Assembly (NCBI GenBank): GCA_016717705.1
Contig: JADKFD010000043.1
Coordinates: 1-56,874 of the forward strand
Direction of reading: 5' to 3'
Length of the DNA: 56,874 nucleotides
Origin: Rhodanobacteraceae bacterium
Lineage (GTDB): Bacteria > Pseudomonadota > Gammaproteobacteria > Xanthomonadales > SZUA-5
The position numbers and the translations under genes are program-made. Positions 1 through 7,700 of this stretch are shown in pieces (position 1 is the stretch's first letter; every line of letters starts with the position of its first letter). Under the pieces are notes generated by a model. The model worked only from the letters and a program-made list of their open reading frames with translations. It was not told the origin of the DNA and did not search any database.

Positions 1-87
1 ACTAGCTCGCTGGTTGGGTCGAGGCCCTTCTTGCGGCCCCACTTCTTGCCATATACCATGATACCTATCACGACCGTGGAGGCCATG

Positions 88-345
88 ATGAGCCAGACCG
101 CGAAGGTGTTCACGAACGGCCGCAGTCAGGCGGTACGGCTGCCGGCGGCCTTTCGTTTCGATACCAAGGAGGTTTTCATCCGCCAGGACGAGCGTACGGG
201 AGACATCATCCTTTCTCGCAAGCCACCCGACTGGAAGGGCTTCTTTGCGGCGCTCGATGGGGTCGAGGTTCCGTCTGACTTCCTGGCGGATCGTGATCAG
301 GGCGATGCCGGCGATCGCGATCCGTTCGCGGACGTTCCGGCGTGA
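88..345 (+). CDS. VapB-like antitoxin (AbrB/MazE-type)
   Basis: An 85-residue antitoxin with the AbrB/SpoVT-type N-terminus: a hydrophobic strand followed by NGRSQAVRLP, the DNA-binding swapped-hairpin signature of VapB antitoxins. The C-terminal half is acidic (DRDQGDAGDRDPFADVPA) and should wrap the partner toxin. I chose the ATG at 88 rather than the one at 85 because a GGAGG at 78-82 is then five bases away. Its stop overlaps the toxin start in a GTGA arrangement, so the two are translationally coupled. It is expected to neutralise the downstream PIN ribonuclease and repress its own operon. No clear palindromic operator was seen upstream, unlike the second vapB at 3056. Confidence 0.85.
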   Translation: MSQTAKVFTNGRSQAVRLPAAFRFDTKEVFIRQDERTGDIILSRKPPDWKGFFAALDGVEVPSDFLADRDQGDAGDRDPFADVPA

Positions 346-752
346 AGCGCTACATGCTCGACACCAACATCGTCAGCCTCCTCATCCGACGGCAATCGAC
401 GCTGGTGGAACGGGTGCAAGATCATTCGATGTCCAGCCTGTGCGTGAGCGCGATAACGGCTGGTGAGTTGGCGTTCGGGTTGGCTCGGCGCCCGGAGGCA
501 ACGCGCCTCAAAATCGCGGTCGATGAGTTCTTGCTTCGGGTCGACGTGTTGCCTTGGGACGGTGCGATCGCCGAGGTCTATGGCGCGCTCCGGGCGAGGA
601 TGGAGATCGCAGGAAAGAACCTCGCGCCGCTCGACCGGTTGATTGCCGCACACGCACTGGGAACGGGCACAGTGCTCGTGACCAACGACCGGGCATTCGG
701 CCACGTACCGGATCTGCAGATCGAGGACTGGACGACGCCGACGCGGTCGTAA
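342..752 (+). CDS. vapC: VapC-like PIN-domain ribonuclease toxin
   Basis: A 136-residue PIN-domain toxin that should cleave RNA with a metal-dependent acidic active site. The residues are all present: D7 in LDTN, E42 in GELAFG, D98 in LDRLIAAHA and D116 in TND. Length and motif spacing match the plasmid-type VapC family. Translation starts at a GTG whose last bases form the stop of the antitoxin, so synthesis is coupled. The toxin looks intact, so the antitoxin is presumably functional too. This is the first of three toxin-antitoxin pairs in the first 3.7 kb. Confidence 0.9.
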   Translation: MKRYMLDTNIVSLLIRRQSTLVERVQDHSMSSLCVSAITAGELAFGLARRPEATRLKIAVDEFLLRVDVLPWDGAIAEVYGALRARMEIAGKNLAPLDRLIAAHALGTGTVLVTNDRAFGHVPDLQIEDWTTPTRS

Positions 753-898
753 AGACGAGGACACGCACCTAACGACCGGCGCAAACGCGGTAGTCGAACC
801 GCAGCGTCTGGCAGCGTCTGTTGCCCATCGCATTTCACTGAAATTGCGCGTGCGGCGCGGCGTCAACGCCTGCAGACGCCCGCGGCGTCTAGTCGTCC

Positions 899-1135
899 TT
901 GGCGGCTTTGCTCATCGCGTTTTCGCAAGCCACCGGGCGTAGCCGATGCCCTTCATCCAGTCCTGGTCAGATCGACATAAGCCATCGCCGCCGCCAGCGC
1001 TCGTTCATCGGTCAGCAGTTGACACTTGCAGCGGCCTTCCCAGATTCGTCCCTTCACGCCGTCCTCTGCGTTGGCGCGACGGGCGATGTGTTCATCACAG
1101 ACGCATTCATCCGGTCGGATCACACTGGCCGCCAT
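899..1135 (-). pseudogene. Remnant of REP-associated tyrosine transposase (RAYT)
   Basis: On the minus strand, positions 1135 to 953 encode ARRANAEDGVKGRIWEGR, then KCQLLTDERALAAAMAYVDL. This is the conserved C-terminal block of RAYT/IS200-like Y1 transposases (family form: GRFWEGRFK...AYVDLNPVRAGM). The reading frame breaks immediately after AYVDL, and the N-terminal HUH catalytic region is not visible upstream, so only a fragment remains. RAYTs are the domesticated enzymes linked to dispersed REP palindromes, and several REP-like palindromes do occur elsewhere in this window. The rest of the gap between the first toxin gene and 1276 shows nothing I can name. Confidence 0.6.
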
Positions 1136-1275
1136 GGGAGCGAATCAACCTGCCAGGGCGATCAGCGATCGTGTCGTGCTGGTCGGCGCGCGCGGCGTGA
1201 TCTCTGGTGTGGTACCGCCCACATTTGGGCTAAGCTTGTTCATCGGTTCAACACCCAAACGCCAAGGATTCGCGG

Positions 1276-1900
1276 GTGCTCAAGACGACTGCTCTGATCA
1301 TGGTATTGACGGGCTCGCTGGTCGCGCCTTGCGTCTGGGCTCAGGATGATTTCGGCGATGACGAAAGTCTGCAGGCCGACGATCAGTCCAATGACGAGGC
1401 TGAGGAGTCTGAGGGCGACACAGACGCCGTTGACGACAGTGCTACCGACGAAGCTTCGGCGGACGAGTCTGGCGACATGGCCCCCCCGCAGAGGACAGCG
1501 ACGATCAGTCCACTGGTGAGGCCGAGGAGTCTGACGGCGACACGGAAACGGATGAATCCGCTGACGAGACGGACGTTGACGACAGTACTGCCGACGAGGC
1601 TCCGCCTCCACCACCTCCACCACCTCCACCACCCGCCCCGGAGCGGGTGGCTGCGACTCCAGCACCTGCATCTTCCAGCAATTTGAATTGGACTCTTGAA
1701 TTAGCAGTCTACCTTGAAGACGCACCTTGGCCCGCGACTAGGGACGAACTCATCGATTTCGCACAACGCAACGGTGCCCCATTGGAGGTTGCAGAAAACT
1801 CAGCAACCTACCAGATGGCGGCATGGAGTATGAAAACATCGAGAAGATTTGGCCGGATTATCCCAACAAAGTTGATTCGCTTTTCAAGGAGGACGAATAA
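1276..1900 (+). pseudogene. Secreted acidic DUF2795-like protein, two frameshifts
   Basis: Read across two single-base gaps this is one protein of about 208 residues. It has a signal peptide (MLKTTALIMVLTGSLV...VWA), a long Asp/Glu/Ser-rich low-complexity stretch with internal repeats (QSNDEAEESEGDTD, then QSTGEAEESDGDTE), a run of about eleven prolines, and a C-terminal fold YLEDAPWPATRDELIDFAQRNGA followed by LPDGGMEYENIEKIWPDYP. That C-terminus matches the DUF2795 pattern as I know it. The frame is lost in the seven-C run at 1481-1487 and the AAAA run at 1795-1798; one extra base at each restores it through to a TAA at 1898-1900. Both breaks are homopolymer contractions, so sequence error is as likely as decay. 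Function unknown; a signal peptide on a DUF2795 protein is unusual. Confidence 0.55.
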
Positions 1901-2353
1901 AAAAAAACAGAAACAGGGGTCAGAGTGCAGTTTCCTGCAACACGAAACCCGCGTAGGGGTTCCTCCGTGGTTGCCGCAAACGCTTCAGCCGACGGAATCC
2001 ACCACCGCCACTAGCAGCACTGGACTCCCAAGAATCCACTAGCAGCACTGGACACCCAAGAATCAGAATTTTCCTACAACTTGTCGTCTGATTTTCTGAC
2101 TGACCAGTGCCAGCGGTAGTCGGATGCTGCTTCCCGTGAGCTTCGCCCTATCGACCACGCTCCTCTGCGGTACTCCCTGACTCTTTGCATGAAGTGCGTT
2201 TGCGTGTCGCCGAAAATCAGCGCGTGAGCATCGGCGAGTTGGGCTGGCGCTCAGTCCGTCGCGTCGGGCGGCGCCGGCTCGACAGCAAGTGACGTTGAAC
2301 GCCCCGCGCAGCATGCATTGACAAAGTAAATACGCACGAGCAGGTGGCGATGG
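1901..2353. other. Intergenic stretch with short repeats, no gene recognised
   Basis: No credible coding region was found. The stretch starts with an A-rich segment, then contains a tract around 1945-1990 (AACCCGCGTAGGGG...GCAAACGCTTCA) that recurs in diverged form at 3727-3772, then the 28-bp tandem repeat described separately. The minus strand is open across most of it but the predicted peptide resembles nothing I recognise and overlaps the toxin gene downstream. Confidence 0.4.
2008..2063. repeat. Two tandem copies of a 28-bp repeat
   Basis: Positions 2008-2035 and 2036-2063 are direct tandem copies of a 28-bp unit beginning CCACTAGCAGCACTGGAC, differing at a single base (ACTCCC versus ACACCC). 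They lie between the DUF2795-like gene and the brnTA-like module. The unit is not a multiple of three and is not in a recognised gene. Confidence 0.8.
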
Positions 2354-2641
2354 ATGTTCCCACGAGTTAACGGCACGACCTTTGTCTGGAACGACGACAA
2401 AGCCCGTTTGAACGTGCGCAACCACGGTGCTGCCTTCGAGCAAGCGGCGGAGGTGTTTTTCGATCCGTTCTTTCGGTTGGTGGACGCCGGCCGCAACGAC
2501 GAGGCCCTCGATGCAGTGATCGGATACGACAGCGGGTCGCGATTGCTCTGCGTCGTCCACGTTGAGATCGAGGGCGAGATCGTTCGCATCATTTCAGCCC
2601 GCAAAGCCACTTCACGGGAGCGCGAGACCTATGATTCCTGA
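2354..2641 (+). CDS. BrnT-family (DUF497) toxin
   Basis: A 95-residue protein with the BrnT/DUF497 pattern: FVWNDDKARLNVRNHGAAFEQA near the N-terminus, FFDPFFRL, then RLLCVVHVE and a C-terminal IRIISARKATSRERETY (here VRIISARKATSRERETY). BrnT proteins are RelE-like ribonucleases forming a type II toxin-antitoxin pair with BrnA. The ATG at 2354 is preceded by AGGTGG at 2342-2347 at suitable spacing. The downstream antitoxin start lies inside the end of this gene, the usual brnTA order with toxin first. The gene looks full length and intact. Confidence 0.85.
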   Translation: MFPRVNGTTFVWNDDKARLNVRNHGAAFEQAAEVFFDPFFRLVDAGRNDEALDAVIGYDSGSRLLCVVHVEIEGEIVRIISARKATSRERETYDS

Positions 2642-2911
2642 CAAGCTGAAAGCTCGGATGACCAAGGACCGGGAAATGACCACCGTCACCCTGCGCGTGC
2701 CAGTGGATGTCGTGAACTCGCTCAAGACCCTGGCCCCGCTCAAGGGCATGAGTGGCTACCCGGCGTTGCTCAAGGCCTACGTCAGCGAAGGCTTGCGCCG
2801 CGACGAAGCAGCTCACCTTTTGGTCCTGCCGCGCGGCTGGCGGACGCCCTGCGCCGTCGAGGGGTTGATCCCAAGCTGATCGAGGAAGCGGTGCAGGAAG
2901 CGGCGGCGTAG
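2631..2911 (+). CDS. BrnA-like antitoxin, frameshifted near C-terminus
   Basis: This gene starts inside the toxin gene and encodes MIPDKLKARMTKDREMTTVTLRVPVDVV, then a helical region ending YVSEGLRRDEA. TVTLRVPVDVV is a ribbon-helix-helix-type beta strand, so it should bind operator DNA and the toxin. As sequenced the frame runs into an unrelated tail and stops at 2879. Adding one base to the TTTT run at 2818-2821 instead gives FGPAARLADALRRRGVDP, KLIEEAVQEAAA and a TAG at 2909-2911, a far more natural antitoxin C-terminus. I annotate to the restored stop. Assignment to BrnA rests on position and fold type rather than a distinctive motif. Confidence 0.6.
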
Positions 2912-3018
2912 GGAATGGAAGACGGGACAGTCGAGAACCTGCAATTTCCTACAAGCCATCCCGAAGCCAAGGACAGCCACTTTTCGCAGGGGGCTCATGG
3001 GTATCCATCGTCACCCGT

Positions 3019-3037
3019 GATATGGTGGCACCATATC
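3019..3037. promoter_or_regulatory. Perfect 19-bp palindrome, probable VapB operator
   Basis: GATATGGTG-G-CACCATATC is a perfect inverted repeat centred at 3028, ending 18 bases before the vapB start codon at 3056. VapB/AbrB-type antitoxins bind inverted repeats overlapping their own promoter, so this is the likely autoregulatory site. That is inference from symmetry and position. Confidence 0.7.
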
Positions 3038-3055
3038 CAAAGCTAAGGATCCGCG

Positions 3056-3292
3056 ATGACCACTGCGCTCACGACACTTTTTCGCAGCAATACCAGCCAG
3101 GCGGTGCGCTTGCCGAAGGCGCTGGAGCTTCCGGAATCGGTCAAGAAGGTCAGCGTCACGGCCATTGGCAACACTCGAATCATCGCCCCGGTTGGCGAGT
3201 CGTGGGCTGTGTGGTTCGACGCGCCCGGGGCGAGCGCTGATTTCATGGAGCAGCGTGAACAGCCCATTGATCAACAACGCGAGGCGTTTTGA
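3056..3292 (+). CDS. vapB: VapB-like antitoxin (AbrB/MazE-type)
   Basis: A 78-residue antitoxin. The N-terminus TTLFRSNTSQAVRLPKALELP is the AbrB-type DNA-binding hairpin and matches the VapB pattern closely. The C-terminal ESWAVWFDAPGASADFMEQREQP is the usual toxin-binding tail of this subfamily. An AAGGA at 3044-3048 sits seven bases before the ATG. Its TGA at 3290-3292 overlaps the toxin start, so the pair is co-translated. The palindrome at 3019-3037 is the probable operator. It differs substantially from the first VapB at 88, so the two modules are not a recent duplication. Confidence 0.9.
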   Translation: MTTALTTLFRSNTSQAVRLPKALELPESVKKVSVTAIGNTRIIAPVGESWAVWFDAPGASADFMEQREQPIDQQREAF

Positions 3293-3697
3293 TCGTGCTG
3301 CAGTACCTGCTCGATACCAACATTGTCATCTACACCATCAAGAAACCGCCCGGCGGAGGTTCGAGCCCAATTCATGCTGCACGAGGGACGCATGGCGATC
3401 TCGAGCGTTACTTTGGGCGAACTGGTGTTCGGCGCCGAACGCTCGTCGCAGCCACAGAAGAACCTCAATGACGTCGAGTCGTTGGCGGCGCGATTGGAGG
3501 TTCCGCCTTTTGACGATCTGGCTGCCTACCATTTCGGCCAGATTCGTGCCGATCTTTATGGTCGCGGCCGACCCATTGGGCCATACGACTCGATGATTGC
3601 TGGCCACGCCCGATCACGTGGCCTGATTCTCGTGAGCAACAACCTCGCTGAATTCGAACGCGTCCAGGGCCTCCGGATCGAGAACTGGGCACAGTGA
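3289..3697 (+). pseudogene. vapC: VapC-like PIN toxin, one-base insertion
   Basis: The toxin begins at a TTG overlapping the antitoxin stop and reads VLQYLLDTNIVIYTIK, containing the first PIN aspartate. After AAG AAA at 3340-3345 the frame is lost; removing one A restores IKNRPAEVRAQFMLHEGRM and continues SSVTLGELVFGAERS...PIGPYDSMIAGHARS...LVSNNLAEFERVQGLRIENW. IKNRP is the family-typical sequence at this position, which supports a one-base insertion in the AAA run 3343-3345. Catalytic acidic residues in TLGEL and PYDSMI are present; the usual TNN/TND block reads SNN. It may be a sequencing error, in which case the toxin is intact. Confidence 0.8.
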
Positions 3698-4219
3698 TTG
3701 TGTGTCGCCGGTGGTGAAGGAGGCGAACCCGCGTAAGGGGGATCCGGTGGAACCCGCACACGCTTCATGGTGCGGATGCGCAACGCGGGTGAAACGTCTC
3801 CACCGCTACGCGAACCGCACGACGCCCGTCGGTGTGTCGCAATCCAAACGGCGGATTCCGCAAGGCTGGTTTGCGGCGGCGCCGATGCCTTCGGCGCGCG
3901 GGATCCGCCCTACTCGCTGCAACCGTCGGCGCGTGGGCGGCGCCCCACCTGTAGCGGGGCTCCGGCGCGCCTGGCGTCTGACTTTCGCCGCAAGGACCAT
4001 CGCGCCGGCGGCCGCGGTCCCTGCTATCCCTTGCGGTTGCGACCCGCGCAATGGTTGTACCGGACTTCGTCGTGATCTCGTCGAGTGGTCATCGCACGGC
4101 CCGCAGCACCCGTGCCGTTCGATCCCCTGACGGCCGGCACGGGGCGAAGTCAGGAATTTTCTATAGCGTGGGGATCGAAGGGCGCTCCTTCACGCGCTCA
4201 TGACGTCAACCCCAAAACA
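3698..4219. other. Intergenic stretch with REP-like palindrome
   Basis: No gene recognised. Positions 3727-3772 are a diverged copy of a tract at about 1945-1990. Around 3849-3909 a long imperfect hairpin is formed by GGCGGATTCCGC and GCGGGATCCGCC. At about 3954 the sequence AGCGGGGCTCCGGCGCGC matches two similar tracts flanking the G run near 21.7 kb. Together these look like decayed REP-type elements. Confidence 0.4.
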
Positions 4220-4561
4220 GTGTCATCCAATCGTGATGGTGCGGGTGAGTGGTCGTGGCGCAGCAAGGCCGTGGTGGTAGTGCTGATCGGCGGCCTGGTC
4301 CTGGCGATGTCGCGACATGCCGATGTCCGCCGCGATACCTACAGCAGCATGGAGGCCTGCCAGCGCGACTGGGCTTCCACCGGGGCCGCTGGACAATGCC
4401 GCCAGGGTAGCGGGCCGCATGGAATGACCATCTACCACGGTCCCAGCTACGAAGAGGGCGCCCGTCCGACGACCGCGTCGCCGGCCAGCAAGATCGGCAG
4501 CGAACATGTCGCCCGCGGCGGTTTTGGCAGGAGCGGCGCCCATTTCTCGGCGGCGGGCTGA
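4220..4561 (+). CDS. YgiB-like DUF1190-type small membrane/lipoprotein-like protein
   Basis: About 113 residues from a GTG at 4220, with one N-terminal membrane segment (AVVVVLIGGLVLAM) and then YSSMEACQRDWASTGAAGQC...GPSYEEGARP and a C-terminal VARGGFGRSGAHFSAAG. The Cys-spaced block plus terminal RGGFG are what I associate with the DUF1190/YgiB family. It lies two bases before a YgiC-like ATP-grasp gene, the same neighbourhood seen in enterobacterial ygiBC, which strengthens a weak sequence call. The role of the family is unknown. The frame is open further upstream to 4085 but that part is not conserved-looking; a longer start is possible. Confidence 0.6.
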   Translation: MSSNRDGAGEWSWRSKAVVVVLIGGLVLAMSRHADVRRDTYSSMEACQRDWASTGAAGQCRQGSGPHGMTIYHGPSYEEGARPTTASPASKIGSEHVARGGFGRSGAHFSAAG

Positions 4562-4563
4562 AC

Positions 4564-5694
4564 ATGCGCCGCGAAACCCTGACCCCGCGCCCGGATTGGG
4601 CGCAACGCTGCGAAGCCGTCGGGCTGTCGTTTCACACCATCGACGGCGAACGTTACTGGGATGAGTCTGCCGCCTATGTATTCACGCTGGCGCAGGTCGA
4701 GCGCATCGAGGCGGTAGTGGAAGATCTGCATGCCCGTTGCCTCGACCTGGTCGACTGGATCGTGCGCACTGGCTACTACGAGCCCTACGGCCTCACCGCC
4801 GACGCGATCGGCCTGATCGAGGCCTCCTGGAGGCGGCGTGATCCGTCGCTGTATGGACGCTTCGATCTCAGCTGGGATGGCGGCGCGGCGCAGCCGCGCC
4901 TGCTCGAATACAACGCCGACACGCCAACCGGCCTGATCGAGGCCAGCGTGGCGCAGTGGTACTGGCTGGAGGAGGTGTGCCCGAAGGCCGATCAGTTCAA
5001 CTCGCTGCATGAGCGACTGATCGCACGCTGGCAATCCTGCGTGCCGCGCGGCAGCCGCGTGCACTTCGCCGCCCATGCCGATCACGAGGAAGACGGCGCG
5101 ACGGTGCGTTATCTGATGGACACGGCATTGCAGGCCGGGCTGTCGGCGCGGGCCCTGGCGGTGGAGGAGATCGGCTTCGATCGCTTGCGCGGCGATTTCG
5201 TCGACGAAGGTGGCGCCGGCATCGAGTGGCTGTTCAAGCTCTACCCGTGGGAGTGGATGTGGCAGGACGAATTCGCACGCCACTTGCCCAGCAGCCGGGT
5301 ACGCTTTCTCGAGCCGCCATGGAAATTGCTGCTGTCATGCAAGGCGATGCTGCCTTTGCTGTGGCAACGCAACCCGGGGCATCCCAACCTGTTGCCGGCC
5401 GCGTTTGCCGACACCCTCGGCCGGCCGGTGGCGCGCAAGCCGCGATACTCGCGCGAAGGCGCCAATATCGAATTGCTGGGTAGCTCTGGCGAAATCGACC
5501 GCAGCGGCGGCCCCTACGATGGCGACCACGCGATCTGGCAGGCGCTGGCACCGTTGCCATGTTTCGCCGGACGCTACCCGGTGATCGGCGCCTGGGTCAT
5601 CGGCGATGAAGCCGCGGGCATCGGCATTCGCGAGGACGCCACGGCGATCACGCGAAACAGCAGTTGCTTCGTGCCGCATTGCTTCGAGCACTGA
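4564..5694 (+). CDS. Glutathionylspermidine synthase-like ATP-grasp protein (YgiC/YjfC type)
   Basis: A 376-residue protein of the glutathionylspermidine synthase preATP-grasp family. The hallmark LLEYNADTPT lies at residues 113-122, followed by the Trp-rich ATP-grasp segment FKLYPWEWMWQDEF and PWKLLLSCKAMLPLLW, and it ends near SSCFVPHCFEH. It lacks the amidase domain of true Gsp enzymes, so it is the YgiC/YjfC type; in that group the ligation partner is not established. It starts two bases after the DUF1190-like stop, so the two form an operon. Length matches the family. The substrate is inferred to be a peptide or amine; no residue decides it. Confidence 0.85.
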   Translation: MRRETLTPRPDWAQRCEAVGLSFHTIDGERYWDESAAYVFTLAQVERIEAVVEDLHARCLDLVDWIVRTGYYEPYGLTADAIGLIEASWRRRDPSLYGRFDLSWDGGAAQPRLLEYNADTPTGLIEASVAQWYWLEEVCPKADQFNSLHERLIARWQSCVPRGSRVHFAAHADHEEDGATVRYLMDTALQAGLSARALAVEEIGFDRLRGDFVDEGGAGIEWLFKLYPWEWMWQDEFARHLPSSRVRFLEPPWKLLLSCKAMLPLLWQRNPGHPNLLPAAFADTLGRPVARKPRYSREGANIELLGSSGEIDRSGGPYDGDHAIWQALAPLPCFAGRYPVIGAWVIGDEAAGIGIREDATAITRNSSCFVPHCFEH

Positions 5695-5789
5695 ACCGGC
5701 CCATATCGTCGTCAGTTTCCGCGCCGCGGGTGGTGCCTAGTCCAGCCAGCGCTCGAACTCGGCGCACGCGTGCGGGCCGCGCAGCAAGG

Positions 5790-6996
5790 TCATCGCTCAA
5801 CGTGCCCGCCGTCCCAGAACACCATGTCGCCATACTCCCAGCGCCACGGCGTGCCCGTCTTGCCCAGTACAAACTCGACCAGTCGCGGGAACGTGGGCTC
5901 GGCGCGGACGTCGTTCGACAGGATCACCACACAGCGTTGGCCAGTTTCGATGCACACCAGGGTGTTGGCGGTGGAATCGTTGTGACCGCCTTTCATGAAG
6001 CCGGCACCCTGGGGGGCCAACGAAGCGGATGACGCCGAGACCGGCCGCCAGGGCAGCGCTGCGCTGATCGACCGGAAGCTCGGGCTGCAACGATGGGAAC
6101 TGCGAGGCCGTGGTGATCGCGAGTTGCGGCTTGGTCAGTTCGGCGCGCGCCTTTGCGCTCAGGCCCTCGCCACGCACGTAGGCGGCCGCGAAGCGTGCGA
6201 TGTCGTCGATGGTGGTGTCCATCGAGCCGGCTGCGCGCACTTTGCTGCGTTCGTCGTGGGGCTCCACTGAACCGTCCGCGCGCCAGCCGTCGGCAAGATT
6301 TTCCGCAAATGCCGGACGCCAGATCAGACTGGTGTCGTGCATGCGCAAGCGGTCGAATAGCCGGCGTTGCATTTCGACGCCGACATCCAGCCCCAGTCCC
6401 CGCTCGATAACGAACTGCAAGAGGATCATGCCTTCACCGGAATAGGCGTAACGCGCGCCGGGGTCGAAATGGAAGCGCAGCTTGCCGTCGGGCTCGAGGA
6501 AGGCGAAATTGGCGAAGCCGACGCTGTGGGTGAGCACATGCCGCGCGGTGACCGAGCGCCAGCGACCATCCGCCGCAAGATCGACCCAGGGCGCGTACTT
6601 GTCCTCCGTCGGATATGCGGGCAGCTCGCGATCGAGGTACTGCGCGAGCGGACGGTCCAGATCGAGCTTCCCCTCGTCGACCAATTGCATCACGAAGTAG
6701 GCGAATGCCGACTTGGTCAGTGAGGCGCCGTACATGATGCTGTGGATCTCAAGCGGCGCGCCGGCAGCGTTGCGCTCGCCGTAGCTGCGCACGCGCACCA
6801 CGCGGCCGTTGTCGATGATGGCGATGGCCAGCCCGCGCGATTGCGTCGCGGCCATGGCGCGCGCGACCTCGGCGTCGAGTGCGGCTGCGGTCGGCACCCG
6901 CGCTGCGCCAGAAGCGGCGGTGGCGATCAAGGCTGTGGCGCACAGCAAGCGCCGGGCGAAACGGGAGAACGAAGCATTCAAAGCTGTCCTGGACAT
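5790..6996 (-). CDS. Beta-lactamase-family serine hydrolase, frameshifted near 3' end
   Basis: A penicillin-binding-protein-like serine hydrolase with a cleavable signal peptide (LLCATALIATAASGAA). The SxxK catalytic motif is ASLTKSAFAYFVMQL around residues 91-105 and the YxN-like position is YAYSGEG near residue 190. The frame shifts in the GGGGGG run at 6011-6016: one extra base joins LGVIRFVGPP to QGAGFMKGGHNDSTANTL...FWDGGHVER with a stop at 5790. HNDSTANTL is in the region where the family's third motif (HxG) lies. The start at 6996 (MSRTALNASF) was preferred over 7023 because it gives a normal signal peptide. Such proteins are periplasmic esterases or D-Ala peptidases; the substrate is unknown. 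Confidence 0.75.
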
Positions 6997-7178
6997 GGCG
7001 TGGTCTCTTTGGAGTCGCTCCAAATGACGGACGGGCGAGCGCGAAATTACATCGCGGGGTTCTCGATCATCGTCGCCATCGGATGTAAGAAGCCGCGCAC
7101 TGGCGCGTCATCCGGCGTAAACCCTCCGAGCAGAAGCCGACGATGGCATGCTTGCCCACCACTTGCAGGAGCCCGCTG

Positions 7179-7700
7179 GTGCCCGAATTCGCCGTGTCGG
7201 ATGACCCGGAGGCGTTGGCGCGCCAATACGGCCACCTGGTATTCAAGGCCGCCTATCGCGTGCTCGGCGACGCGTCGCTGGCCGAAGACGTGCAGCAGGA
7301 CGTGTTCCTGCGCTTGATCGAGAGCTGGCCGGAGGCGGTGAAATCGTGGCCAGCCTATCTCAGCGCTGCGGCCGCGCGCGCGGCGATCGATGTGCTGCGG
7401 CGACAGCATCGCTGGTGGCGCCTGCTGCCGCTGTGGCAGATGCTCGCGCCGACCACGACGCCATCCGCCGAAGACGCCGGTCTGGCGCGGGAACAGGCGC
7501 AGCGGCTGCGCGCCGCAATCGCGCGGCTGCCGCGCCGCGAAGCGCAGTGCTTCGGTCTGCGTTACCAGCAAGACCTGGACATCGGCGAAATCGCACAGCT
7601 GCTGGCGATGACCGAAAACAACGTCAACGTCAGCTTGCACCGCGCCCGTCGTCGGCTGGAGGCCCAGTTGGGCGACGCCATTTCGGAGACCACGCCATGA
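7179..7700 (+). CDS. ECF-type RNA polymerase sigma factor
   Basis: A 173-residue sigma-70 family factor. Region 2 is ARQYGHLVFKAAYRVLGDASLAEDVQQDVFLRLIE, with the acidic LAEDVQQDVF helix; region 4 is LPRREAQCFGLRYQQDLDIGEIAQLLAMTENNVNVSLHRARRRLE, a clear helix-turn-helix. The GTG start at 7179 has AGGAG at 7167-7171 at ideal spacing; the first ATG at 7143 has none. Its TGA is inside the ATGA that starts the next gene, so it is co-translated with a membrane protein that may be its anti-sigma factor. It should direct transcription of an unknown regulon, probably including this pair. Confidence 0.9.
   Translation: MPEFAVSDDPEALARQYGHLVFKAAYRVLGDASLAEDVQQDVFLRLIESWPEAVKSWPAYLSAAAARAAIDVLRRQHRWWRLLPLWQMLAPTTTPSAEDAGLAREQAQRLRAAIARLPRREAQCFGLRYQQDLDIGEIAQLLAMTENNVNVSLHRARRRLEAQLGDAISETTP

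Noticed and set aside
1..59. Minus-strand reading MVYGKKWGRKKGLDPTSELV running off the left edge
   Set aside because: Nineteen codons without a recognisable family or ribosome site; cannot be told from chance.
753..2353. Integron attC sites between the toxin-antitoxin cassettes
   Set aside because: A few GTTRRRY-like heptamers occur but no paired inverse core or integrase was found, so a superintegron is not supported.
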